64,000 nucleotides of DNA from Caldilineaceae bacterium bin5 (GTDB taxonomy: Bacteria > Chloroflexota > Anaerolineae > Caldilineales > Caldilineaceae): positions 1 through 64,000 of the forward strand of contig MPML01000012.1 of assembly GCA_002238445.1 (NCBI GenBank), read 5' to 3'. Below the pieces are notes generated by a model that was given only the letters and a program-made list of their open reading frames with translations, searched no databases and was not told where the DNA came from. This document shows, piece after piece, positions 36,635-44,926 of this stretch (the stretch's first letter is position 1; each line of letters opens with the position of its first letter). The position numbers and the translations under genes were made by a program.

Positions 36635-37980
36635 ATCAGATACCGCAGATTACGCCGGCCCAAGCTGCGGGGCTCGTCAGTTCTGGTGACACCATGCTCG
36701 TGGGCGGGTTTGGCATGACCGGCAATCCTACGCAGATATTGCACGCGCTGGCGGAGACGGACGTGTGCAAGCTGACCTATATCGCCAATAATGTTGGCGA
36801 GGTGGGCCTGGGCGGAGGGCGGTTGTTGCGCAATGGGCAGATCAAGAAGGCAATCGGCTCGTTTTTCACCAGCAATCCGGAGGCGGTTGCCGCGGCACAG
36901 ACGGGTGCGATCGAGTTTGAATTGATGCCGCAGGGGACTTTGGTCGAAGCGATCCGCGCGGGCGGCGCCGGGTTGGGAGGATTCTTTACGCCGACGGCTG
37001 CGGGCACGGTTCTGGCCGAAGGGCGGGAGACGAAGTGCATTGACGGGCGCGAGCATGTCTTTCAATCGGCACTGCGGGCGAATGTGGCTCTCATCCGGGC
37101 GTGGAGCGCGGATACGGCCGGGAACCTTGCCTATCGGATGACGGAGCAGAACTTTAACAGGGCGATGGCCACTGCCGCGGATTTAGTCATTGCGGAGGTT
37201 GAGGAGTGCGTCCCCGCCGGGGAGCTGCCGCCGGAGAGCGTTCATACGCCCGGCTGCTACGTGGACTACCTGGTGCCGGTTAGAACCTCGGCGGCCGATC
37301 TGGGTTCTTCGGCGTCGATCGCCGATAGTGGCAAGAAAGCGGACGACGAGCGCATGAGGTTAGCGCGCCGGGCGCTGGAGGAGTTGAAGCCGGGGGACAT
37401 CGTCAACCTGGGGGTGGGCATTCCGACGCTCGTGGCTGATCTAATCACACCGGAGCACGGAATTATACTTCATACTGAGAACGGCATGTTGGGGGTGGGT
37501 CCGGCGCCGGTGAGCGGAGGGGCAATGGATTACCCGATCAACGCCAGCAAGATCCCGGTGACAGCGCTGGCAGGCAGTAGCTATTTCGACAGCGCCGACT
37601 CTTTCGCGATGATTCGCGGCGGTCATGTGGACGCGGCGATCATGGGTGGCCTGCAGGTTGACGAGCGGGCCAATTTGGCCAACTGGGCAGCGCCTGGGAG
37701 GCCGCTGCTGGGCGTGGGGGGAGCAATGGATTTGGCAACTGGCGCCAAACGTTTGATTGTAACAATGACCCACGCCAGCCGTGACGGCCAGTCCAAGATT
37801 TTGCCGGCGTGTACCTTGCCGCTAACCGCGACCGGAGCGGTAGATGTAGTCATCACCGATCTGGCGGTTTTTCGATTCTTCGAGGGGCGCCTGACTCTGA
37901 CCGAGTTGATGGAGGGCACGTCGCTGGAGGAGGTTCGTGCCAAGACGGCGGCGGCATTTGAGATTGCTCTTGAGGGCTGA
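36631..37980 (+). CDS. Fused alpha-beta 3-oxoacid CoA-transferase
   Basis: A 449-residue class I CoA-transferase with both subunits in one chain. The alpha-like half (about 1-225) has [21 protein letters not shown] and [17 protein letters not shown] linker of about 25 residues ([17 protein letters not shown]) joins it to the beta-like half with [18 protein letters not shown] and the catalytic Glu in [11 protein letters not shown]. It moves CoA from succinyl-CoA to a 3-oxoacid such as acetoacetate or 3-oxoadipate. It is translationally coupled to the thiolase, which would use its product. The dioxygenase downstream favours 3-oxoadipate (PcaIJ-like). Confidence 0.9.
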   Translation: MNQIPQITPAQAAGLVSSGDTMLVGGFGMTGNPTQILHALAETDVCKLTYIANNVGEVGLGGGRLLRNGQIKKAIGSFFTSNPEAVAAAQTGAIEFELMPQGTLVEAIRAGGAGLGGFFTPTAAGTVLAEGRETKCIDGREHVFQSALRANVALIRAWSADTAGNLAYRMTEQNFNRAMATAADLVIAEVEECVPAGELPPESVHTPGCYVDYLVPVRTSAADLGSSASIADSGKKADDERMRLARRALEELKPGDIVNLGVGIPTLVADLITPEHGIILHTENGMLGVGPAPVSGGAMDYPINASKIPVTALAGSSYFDSADSFAMIRGGHVDAAIMGGLQVDERANLANWAAPGRPLLGVGGAMDLATGAKRLIVTMTHASRDGQSKILPACTLPLTATGAVDVVITDLAVFRFFEGRLTLTELMEGTSLEEVRAKTAAAFEIALEG

Positions 37981-38041
37981 AGCGATAGGATTGTAGCGAT
38001 AGGCCCTCACCTTGCTGTTTGATAACAAAAAGGAAGCGCAG

Positions 38042-38800
38042 TTGAAGCGAGCATATTTCCCAATTTTGATGGCGGCGCTGGTAGTCCTGCTGCTGGCTGC
38101 CTGTGAGACGATTGAGGGCACTGTGGATCCCGCCAAAGAGGCCGGTCAGGAACCGGCGGCACTGAGTGTGGCTACGCCAGGGAAGGCGGAGGAGCCAAGC
38201 CAGGCGGAAGATTCCGGCAGTGAATTCCCTATCACAGTGGAGTATTTTACGCCGTCGCAGACCGAGGGGCCCTTCTATCCGGTCCAGAAGCCTGAAGATG
38301 TGGACAACGACCTCTTCGTTTTGGAAGGTGCGGCGGGCAGGCCGTCGGGCGAGATATTGGCGTTTGGCGGCAGGTTGTACGACAGCACTGGAATGCCGGT
38401 GCCTGGGGCCGTGATCGAGATTTGGCAGACCGACGACAACGGGGTCTACCTGCATCCGGGTGACCCTGACAGTTCGCAGAGGGACGTAAACTTTCAGTCT
38501 TACGGTGAGGCGATTACAGGGGAGTACGGAGGCTTCAGCTTCAGGACGATTATGCCGGGCGGATACGATTCGCGTCCCAGGCACATCCATGTAAAGGTTG
38601 GATTGGATGGACGGGACCTTTTGACCACTCAGTTCTACTTCAGTAACGACGCCGAAGCTTCCCAAGACAGAATATTCGCGGGGGCGGGACAGGAAGTAAG
38701 TGCATTGATTATGGCGGTCGAAGAAGGGTTTGACGATGACGGCAATCCAGCGCTGATCGGAAGGCGCGATATAATCCTGCGTACTGAAGAGTCGGAATAG
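38042..38800 (+). CDS. Lipid-anchored intradiol ring-cleavage dioxygenase
   Basis: A 252-residue lipoprotein. A TTG start at 38042 with AAGGA at 38030 gives a signal peptide with lipobox LLAA-C21, then a 45-residue Ala/Glu/Pro linker. The catalytic domain (about 65-245) belongs to the protocatechuate 3,4-/catechol 1,2-dioxygenase family: TEGPFYP, AVIEIWQTDDNGVYLHPGD, MPGGYDSRPRHIHVKV. The non-haem iron ligands would be Tyr136, Tyr175, His181 and His183. The Tyr-to-His loop is shorter than in PcaH. Enzymes of this family normally work in the cytoplasm, so an external one would cleave aromatics (for example lignin- or humus-derived) before uptake. It sits downstream of the thiolase and CoA-transferase. 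Confidence 0.87.
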   Translation: MKRAYFPILMAALVVLLLAACETIEGTVDPAKEAGQEPAALSVATPGKAEEPSQAEDSGSEFPITVEYFTPSQTEGPFYPVQKPEDVDNDLFVLEGAAGRPSGEILAFGGRLYDSTGMPVPGAVIEIWQTDDNGVYLHPGDPDSSQRDVNFQSYGEAITGEYGGFSFRTIMPGGYDSRPRHIHVKVGLDGRDLLTTQFYFSNDAEASQDRIFAGAGQEVSALIMAVEEGFDDDGNPALIGRRDIILRTEESE

Positions 38801-38827
38801 TGGGACGCAGCCAGGGAGAGGGATGAC

Positions 38828-39208
38828 ATGAGTTTGAGCAGTTTGGGGAATCCCAAATATATCGCGTTGGAGACGTTTCGCAAGAGCGGGGAGGGCGTCA
38901 AGACGCCGGTCTGGACTGTGCAGAAGGATGGCAAGCTGCTTGTATGGACGCAGGGGGACAGCTGGAAGGTCAAGCGAGCCCGCAACAATCCGCGTGTGCG
39001 TGTGGCCAAGTGTGACATGAGGGGCAACGTAGAGGGACCTTGGGTAGAAGGCGTGGTTTCGTCAATTTCCGACGAAGACGACGTGAAGAAGATGATGGCG
39101 CGCGAACTCAGGCGGAAGTATCCTTTCATGGTTCTATTTGTCTCGCTTGTAGCCTTCGTGCGCAGAGAGAATAGGGGGCAGGTGGTTGTAGAAATTGAGG
39201 ACGTATAG
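38828..39208 (+). CDS. PPOX-class F420-dependent enzyme (Rv2061-like)
   Basis: A 126-residue split-barrel protein. LGNPKYIALETFRKSGEGVKTPVWTV and WKVKRARNNPRVRVAKCD match the PPOX-class F420-dependent group typified by mycobacterial Rv2061. Such proteins bind the deazaflavin F420 and reduce small organic substrates or enoates. The substrate is unknown. Strong GGAGAGG lies before ATG 38828, 27 bases after the dioxygenase gene. Its presence suggests, but does not prove, that the organism makes F420. Confidence 0.85.
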   Translation: MSLSSLGNPKYIALETFRKSGEGVKTPVWTVQKDGKLLVWTQGDSWKVKRARNNPRVRVAKCDMRGNVEGPWVEGVVSSISDEDDVKKMMARELRRKYPFMVLFVSLVAFVRRENRGQVVVEIEDV

Positions 39209-39341
39209 GACGCAGGCCTTGTTGGCAGGGCGCGCTGAAAAATGCGAATCGCGTTCTGAGGACTGTGCCGATGATGTACATGAAGCGCTCATTTTGCTTG
39301 GTCACGTGGTTAACCAATTTGAATCAGGAGCCCTTAGCCCT

Positions 39342-40865
39342 ATGAAAGCCGTGATGGTGATGTTCGACACTCTTAACCGGCATATGTTGCCGCCTTACGG
39401 TTGCGACTGGACTCATGCCCCGAACTTCGCTCGCTTGGCGGAGAGAACGGTTACATTTGATAACTGCTACGTCGGCAGCATGCCATGCATGCCGGCGCGG
39501 CGAGAGATGCACACTGGGCGCTACAATTTCCTGCATCGCAGCTGGGGGCCCCTGGAGCCATTCGACGATTCGACGCCCGAAATTTTGTCGGAAAACGGTG
39601 TCTACACGCATCTGAGCACAGATCACCAGCACTATTTTGAAGACGGCGGGGCTACCTATCACACGCGTTACGATAGTTGGGATTTTCATCGCGGCCAGGA
39701 AGGGGACGCCTGGATAGGACAGCTGGAGGATCCAGTAGTCCCAGAAAATATTAACAGGAAGACAGCGGCCAGCAATATTCCTCGCCGGGAGGGAGAAAAA
39801 CGCAGGTATGGAGATACGGGCCGCCAGGACTGGATCAACCGGGCAGTGATGGATAGTGAGGAGAAGCAGCCGCAGGCCAAGACATTCTCCGCGGGTCTGG
39901 ATTTTATCCGACGCAATCACGAGCAGGACAACTGGTTCCTGCAGGTGGAGACGTTTGATCCTCACGAACCTTTCTTCACGCAACAGAAGTACAAGGACCT
40001 GTACCCGCACGAATATGACGGCAAACTGTTTGACTGGCCGCCGTATCGCAAGGTGGAGGAGACGGAAGAGGAGGTGCGGCACTTGCGTTACGAATACGCG
40101 GCGCTGCTCAGCATGTGCGACGAGTATCTGGGGAAGGTGCTGGACCTGATGGACGGTTTGGACATGTGGGATGACACGATGCTTATCGTGTGCACGGATC
40201 ATGGATTTCTGTTGGGAGAGCACGACTGGTGGGCAAAGATTGTTCCCCCTTTCTATAATGAAGTTGCGCACACGCCGCTCTTTGTCTGGGATCCTCGCAG
40301 CCGAGTGGCAGGCGCGCGCAGGGCGCAGCTAACCCAGATGATAGACCTGCCGGCGACGCTACTGGAATATTTCGGTGTTGCGCGACCGCCGGACATGCAG
40401 GGATTGCCTCTTGGCAGTGTTATTGCCGACGACGAGCCGACGCGCGATGCGGTGCTGTTTGGCGTACACGGCGGACATGTGAATATCACAGATGGACGCT
40501 TTGTATACATGCGTGGGCCTGTTGATCCGTCGCACAATGAGCCTCTATACAATTACACGCATATGCCAAATCATATGCGGGACCGCTTTGCGGTGCAGGA
40601 TCTGCAGGATATCCAGTTGGCAGAACCCTTTTCCTTCACGAAGGGGTGCCGGACCATGAAGATCGCATCGGGCCAGGTTTTCGATGCTCCGCCCCGCTAC
40701 ACGATGCTATTCGACTTGGAAACGGATCCAGGGCAGGAGAGCCCCATCAATAATGTGGCGGAAGAGGCCAGACTGTCGGCGCGCATGGCAGAGCTGATGC
40801 AGGCCAATGATGCGCCGCCTGAGCAGTTCGAAAGGTTGGGATTGGCGGTTGAGGAGGTGGGGTAG
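39342..40865 (+). CDS. Sulfatase (formylglycine-type)
   Basis: A 507-residue type I sulfatase. The formylglycine motif is C49-M-P-A-R53, followed by REMHTGR. Metal-binding acidic residues are expected at FDT (Asp9) and in VCTDHGFLLGEHDWW. No signal peptide is seen, so it would act in the cytoplasm on imported sulfated sugars or esters unless exported otherwise. ATG 39342 is preceded by AGGAG (39327-39331) and matches the start of the fold; upstream in-frame residues have no protein character. Activation needs a formylglycine-generating enzyme, not present in the window. It ends a plus-strand gene series convergent with rplS. Confidence 0.92.
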   Translation: MKAVMVMFDTLNRHMLPPYGCDWTHAPNFARLAERTVTFDNCYVGSMPCMPARREMHTGRYNFLHRSWGPLEPFDDSTPEILSENGVYTHLSTDHQHYFEDGGATYHTRYDSWDFHRGQEGDAWIGQLEDPVVPENINRKTAASNIPRREGEKRRYGDTGRQDWINRAVMDSEEKQPQAKTFSAGLDFIRRNHEQDNWFLQVETFDPHEPFFTQQKYKDLYPHEYDGKLFDWPPYRKVEETEEEVRHLRYEYAALLSMCDEYLGKVLDLMDGLDMWDDTMLIVCTDHGFLLGEHDWWAKIVPPFYNEVAHTPLFVWDPRSRVAGARRAQLTQMIDLPATLLEYFGVARPPDMQGLPLGSVIADDEPTRDAVLFGVHGGHVNITDGRFVYMRGPVDPSHNEPLYNYTHMPNHMRDRFAVQDLQDIQLAEPFSFTKGCRTMKIASGQVFDAPPRYTMLFDLETDPGQESPINNVAEEARLSARMAELMQANDAPPEQFERLGLAVEEVG

Positions 40866-40981
40866 GGCGCACGCAAAGAGGTGCCGTACGCATTCTTGTG
40901 CGTCGGCGCCTAAGTAGGCTGAGTTGATTCTTTGGGAGATTCGAATTGATTCGGCCTCTGAGAAGCTGAGGCTGGCCCAGA

Positions 40982-41344
40982 TTACACGCTGATGAAGCGT
41001 TTTTCTCTCAGGCGGGCGGACTTGCCTTGCCGCTCTCGCAAGTAGTAGAGCTGGGCGCGGCGAACTTTGGTCTTGCGTAGTACTTCGACTTTTTCCACAT
41101 TCTTGCTGAAGAGTGGGAATGTGCGCTCAACGCCGACGCCATGGGAGCCGGTACGACGCACGGTATAGGTCGCGCCTGCGTCCTTGCCGCCGCGTTTGGA
41201 GATTACTACTCCCTGAAACACCTGAATTCTTTCGTTTCGTCCTTCGGTAATGCGCTGGTGAACACGAACGGTATCACCGGGATCGATATCAGCCATGCCT
41301 GCCGGCATTTCCGGTTGCAGGGAAGCCATCAAAGCGTTTGTCAT
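40982..41344 (-). CDS. rplS: Ribosomal protein L19
   Basis: A 120-residue large-subunit ribosomal protein located at the 30S-50S interface. The family signature is clear: [34 protein letters not shown], then [41 protein letters not shown]. Length is normal. It stands apart from trmD/rimM/rpsP, its usual neighbours, which are absent here. The 220 bases upstream hold no recognised gene. Confidence 0.97.
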   Translation of the reverse strand: MTNALMASLQPEMPAGMADIDPGDTVRVHQRITEGRNERIQVFQGVVISKRGGKDAGATYTVRRTGSHGVGVERTFPLFSKNVEKVEVLRKTKVRRAQLYYLRERQGKSARLREKRFISV

Positions 41345-41568
41345 TTCACACCGCCTTCTTTACTGAACTGCCTTCGCCCGGCACTGTGGTAGTGACCATG
41401 CCTGAGCCGACGATACTTTCCCTGTTCCAGCCCATGTGATACCCGGGACGACGCGGGAGAAAGCCTCTATGTTTGGACCCGGAGGAAACCTTCCCTCCTG
41501 GACATCAAGTACTCGCACACAGCCACCAAGTCTACCACAAGGGCGGCGCCGCGCCAAAATTTTTGACA

Positions 41569-42606
41569 CTAGAGTTCAGCGCGAACGGCATGTACGCCTT
41601 CCACCATATTGCTCAGCTTTTGTTTCGCAGCCCAGCGAGCGGTCTGGCTGAGTCCACAGTCAGGTGCGAAGGCCAGGCGGCCTGCAGGAGCGAACTCGAG
41701 GCAGCGGCGGACCGTGGCTGCTACGTGCTGGGAAGGTTCGATAAAGTAGCTCTTCACGTCGATGATGCCGACCGCAACATCCTTCTTTTCGGCGATCAGA
41801 CCAATCACATCCAACTCGGCGTACTCCCGGTTTGCCATTTCCACGTGGATTTCGTCCACGGCCATCTCCAGGAAGGACGGAAACATGGGCGCGTAGCGCC
41901 GGAGACCGACCGGATGGCCTTTGAAGTTACCAAAGCAAAGGTGGGTTGAGAGACGGCATCTGCCGACGACAGGCTCAACAGTGCGGTTGAAAATGTCGAC
42001 GAAACGGTCAGGGTCTTCGCGATAGGCGTAGCAACTCATGGACGGTTCATCGACGGTTAGCTCGCGGCAGCCGGCTGCGACGAGGGCCTCCAGTTCGCGG
42101 CGTACAATCGGAAGGAGCGCCTCGGTAACTGCGTAGCGATCAGTGTACTGTTCGTTAGGAAGCAGCCTGCCGCTGAGCGTGTAAGGACCGGGCACGCTTG
42201 CTTTCAAGGTCGGCGCGGCGGCGGCGTCTGGCGCCAGCCTTTGCAGGCGTTGAAATTCTTCCACTGCGCCGAGCCCATCTGGGGCAGAGAGCTCGCCGAT
42301 GATGGTGTGTTTGCCGCGTTGATCATGCGCCGGAGGACCCCAACGCCTCGGCGAGGCCGGCTCCGGCTGGATCCCTTGCAGGAATCCGTAGAATGACAAG
42401 TTGAAATCGAGCCTGGTCTGTTCGCCGTCGGTGATAACATCGGTTCCGGCTTCTAGCTGGTCGTGGACAGCAGCCACCACGGCGTCATCCACCATTTCGG
42501 CGATGTCGTCGCTGCCAAACTGATCCAAGTTGGCACTGGCAAATTCGAGCCAGGCCGGAAAGGGGTAGCTGCCAATTACGGTTGTTCGTAGAGGTATAGG
42601 TTGCAT
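41569..42606 (-). CDS. Cobalamin-independent methionine synthase-like protein (MetE C-terminal domain)
   Basis: A 345-residue single-domain protein equivalent to the C-terminal half of MetE. It starts TTVIGSYPFP as in the MetE core. The zinc ligands are visible: His and Cys in RLSTHLCFGNFKG, Glu in VEMANREYAELDVI and Cys in APDCGLSQTARW. Such short MetE-like proteins transfer methyl groups from various donors to thiols, not always from methyltetrahydrofolate to homocysteine. It follows the SIS gene on the same strand by about 80 bases. Whether it makes methionine here is open. Confidence 0.85.
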   Translation of the reverse strand: MQPIPLRTTVIGSYPFPAWLEFASANLDQFGSDDIAEMVDDAVVAAVHDQLEAGTDVITDGEQTRLDFNLSFYGFLQGIQPEPASPRRWGPPAHDQRGKHTIIGELSAPDGLGAVEEFQRLQRLAPDAAAAPTLKASVPGPYTLSGRLLPNEQYTDRYAVTEALLPIVRRELEALVAAGCRELTVDEPSMSCYAYREDPDRFVDIFNRTVEPVVGRCRLSTHLCFGNFKGHPVGLRRYAPMFPSFLEMAVDEIHVEMANREYAELDVIGLIAEKKDVAVGIIDVKSYFIEPSQHVAATVRRCLEFAPAGRLAFAPDCGLSQTARWAAKQKLSNMVEGVHAVRAEL

Positions 42607-42687
42607 TTTGGAATGTGAATGGTCTTTTTCATCTGCGGACGTTGGTCGTCGGTCCCAGGTACGCGGCAGGCTGGACTTAGTTGCAAA

Positions 42688-43458
42688 TCAGTCGCCGTAT
42701 ACGCGGCGAACTCTGCGCCTGTAGTCGTCGTACGAGGCGTCAAACTTGGCGGCGGAGGCGTCACCAGAGAAAACGCTGCTGGAAAGGACGAGGGGCGGTT
42801 TCCCGCGTTTGGTCAACCCGTCGGCTACGAGGCATTTGACGGCATTTACGACCGCGGCCGCGCCGACAGTCGAGCCCGGCCCGACCGGATCTTCGAGGCC
42901 TTCGACTGTGACCAGGGCATCGCCGGCGGGCGTTCCGTTGTCGATTGTGACATCGGCGATATCGAGGAGCGTCTTGCCGTTGCTGTGCTTGGGAGCGGAC
43001 GCGGTACAGTGATCTACCGAGAGGACGGCGATAACGGGCAGGTCCAGGGCCTTGGCCTCGAGAGCCATTTCGACTACGACTTCATTGACGCCGCTATTGG
43101 AGAAGATCATGAAGCTGTCCGGGGGGCGCAGGACGAAGTTGCGCAGAATCTGCCGGGCGAATCCCTCCACATGCTCGATGAACATCGCCTGGCGCTGCCC
43201 ATTGGCGCCAACGACCTGGTTGTGAAAGGTCAGCGAAAGTTCAACGATGGGATGGAATCCAGGAAATGAGCCGTGGCGGGGATACATCTCTTCGATAAAC
43301 ATGCGAGAGTGGCCGGTTCCGAACAGGTGAACGAGGCCATCGCCGGCGATCGTTTCCACGCAAATATCGGCAGCGCGTTGAATGTTATCCTGCTGTGTGG
43401 CGACTATTCGCTCCAGGATGGTTTGGGCTGCATTCAGGTAGGACGATGCTGGATTCAT
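42688..43458 (-). CDS. SIS-domain (sugar isomerase-type) protein
   Basis: A 256-residue protein with a single SIS domain of the UPF0309/phosphosugar-binding group: GLVHLFGTGHSRMFIEEMYPRHG near the N-terminus, then DSFMIFSNSGVNEVVVEMALEAK with the Ser-rich phosphosugar loop, and VEGLEDPVGPGSTVGAAAVV. It probably binds or isomerises a phosphorylated sugar (for example an amino-sugar phosphate). It lies directly downstream of a sulfatase and a UxaA-type dehydratase, suggesting use in breakdown of sulfated or acidic sugars. Confidence 0.85.
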   Translation of the reverse strand: MNPASSYLNAAQTILERIVATQQDNIQRAADICVETIAGDGLVHLFGTGHSRMFIEEMYPRHGSFPGFHPIVELSLTFHNQVVGANGQRQAMFIEHVEGFARQILRNFVLRPPDSFMIFSNSGVNEVVVEMALEAKALDLPVIAVLSVDHCTASAPKHSNGKTLLDIADVTIDNGTPAGDALVTVEGLEDPVGPGSTVGAAAVVNAVKCLVADGLTKRGKPPLVLSSSVFSGDASAAKFDASYDDYRRRVRRVYGD

Positions 43459-43537
43459 GCAGGGTTTCAGGCTCCTGTGTTTCGCTCAGGCCAAGACGTG
43501 CGCCCTCCACACCTCGCTACTTCGGTTGTCACTATTC

Positions 43538-44899
43538 TCACCACGAGAATGGGACCGTTCCCGTGCGATCCAATGGATAGTTCCATTTCTGGATGTAGGA
43601 CTCGCCGGGCAGGAATTCATCGCCCCTTTCGGCCAGTTTTTTGTGAAGCAGTGCATCCAGGTCGGCTTGCAAGGCCTGGAGTTCGGCGCGGTTGACAAGA
43701 TTGTTCAGTTGAAAGGGATCGTTGTCGTTGTCGTAGAGCAGCCAGGGTCCGTCAAGATCACGCGCGTAGGTGTGGTTTAACGTGCGGAGGCCCCGGTATT
43801 CGCGGCCGCCATCCACGCGCAGGAACTGACCGAAGGGATGGGGGCAGTAGATGAGAGCGGCACCGCCCGAAGGGTCCTGGCCGCCCTCGATGGTGGCCGA
43901 AAAGTCTCGACCTTCCACCGTTTCAGGGATGGGGATATCACTGAGGGAAAGCAAGGTAGGGAGGATATCGGGTGTATCCAGAAGCGCATCCACGGCTCTC
44001 CCTTCTCTGCCGAAGCGCTGCGGCCAACGCAGCAGGAAGGGCACACGGATCGATTCCTCCCAGGGGCGCTGCTTCTTGACCTCGCCCTGGGAACCGAGCA
44101 TATCGCCGTGGTCCGATGTGAAGACGAAGATCGTATTCTCGGCGAGACCTTCCTCTTCCAACGTTTGCAGCAGGGAGCCAAGGCAGTCATCCAGAGCTGT
44201 GCAATGGGCATAGTAGCCGGCGATCCAGTCGCGGGCTTCTTCAGCTATTTCCGGAGGCACGTTGGGGCGCAGTTGGATTGTATCCGGATCATACATTTCC
44301 CGATAAGTTTCGGGAGCGGTCTCGTACGGGGCATGGGGCGGGCCCCAGGAAAGAAGGAGAAGGAATGGCGTATCGCTCTGGCCTTCGTCCTTGCGGCCGC
44401 GCAGATAAGACTGAACGTCTCTGGTCTGCTCGATGGCGTCGTAGCCATCCCACTTCAGTGGCTGCTCGGAATCGCCGGCGTAGTAACGGGAGTTGTTGTA
44501 GTCATGGGTGCATTCCAGCGCCTTCCAGTAGTCGAAGCCCTGGCGGCTCTCGGGAGGAATGTAGTTGCTGCGGCCGCGGCCGTCAACGTGCCATTTGCCG
44601 ACGTAGGCGGTGTCGTATCCGACGGCTTTGAATAGTTTGGCCATCGAGACGGCGTCGTCTGCCAGGTGCACATCATTGACGAAGACGCCGTGGGTCAGAG
44701 CGTGCTGACCGGTCAGCAGGCAGGCGCGGGCGGGACAGCAGACGGGAATACCGGCTACGGCATGGGGGAAGTTAATGCTTTGGGCGGCCAGACTGTCCAG
44801 ATGGGGCGTCTTTACCTGGCTGTTGCCGGCGTATCCTGTGTCCTGGACTCGCCATTGATCGGCGAAGACATAGACAATGTTGGGGCGATTCAGGGACAT
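43538..44899 (-). CDS. Sulfatase (formylglycine-type), second copy
   Basis: A 453-residue type I sulfatase of the choline-sulfatase/sulfohydrolase kind. It begins NIVYVFADQWRVQDTGYAGN and carries the formylglycine motif C54-C-P-A-R58 in VCCPARACLLTGQ, with metal motif TSDHGDMLGSQGEVKK. There is no signal peptide. It differs from the sulfatase at 39342 in length and motif, so they are not recent duplicates. It lies 27 bases after the UxaA-type gene and before the SIS gene; this set looks like an operon for sulfated sugar-acid use. Confidence 0.92.
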   Translation of the reverse strand: MSLNRPNIVYVFADQWRVQDTGYAGNSQVKTPHLDSLAAQSINFPHAVAGIPVCCPARACLLTGQHALTHGVFVNDVHLADDAVSMAKLFKAVGYDTAYVGKWHVDGRGRSNYIPPESRQGFDYWKALECTHDYNNSRYYAGDSEQPLKWDGYDAIEQTRDVQSYLRGRKDEGQSDTPFLLLLSWGPPHAPYETAPETYREMYDPDTIQLRPNVPPEIAEEARDWIAGYYAHCTALDDCLGSLLQTLEEEGLAENTIFVFTSDHGDMLGSQGEVKKQRPWEESIRVPFLLRWPQRFGREGRAVDALLDTPDILPTLLSLSDIPIPETVEGRDFSATIEGGQDPSGGAALIYCPHPFGQFLRVDGGREYRGLRTLNHTYARDLDGPWLLYDNDNDPFQLNNLVNRAELQALQADLDALLHKKLAERGDEFLPGESYIQKWNYPLDRTGTVPFSW

Positions 44900-44926
44900 T
44901 AGTCGATCTCACTCAGGTGGTGATGG

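Noticed and set aside
41345..41568. Leader or riboswitch before rplS
   Set aside because: No convincing structure or known motif could be recognised by eye.
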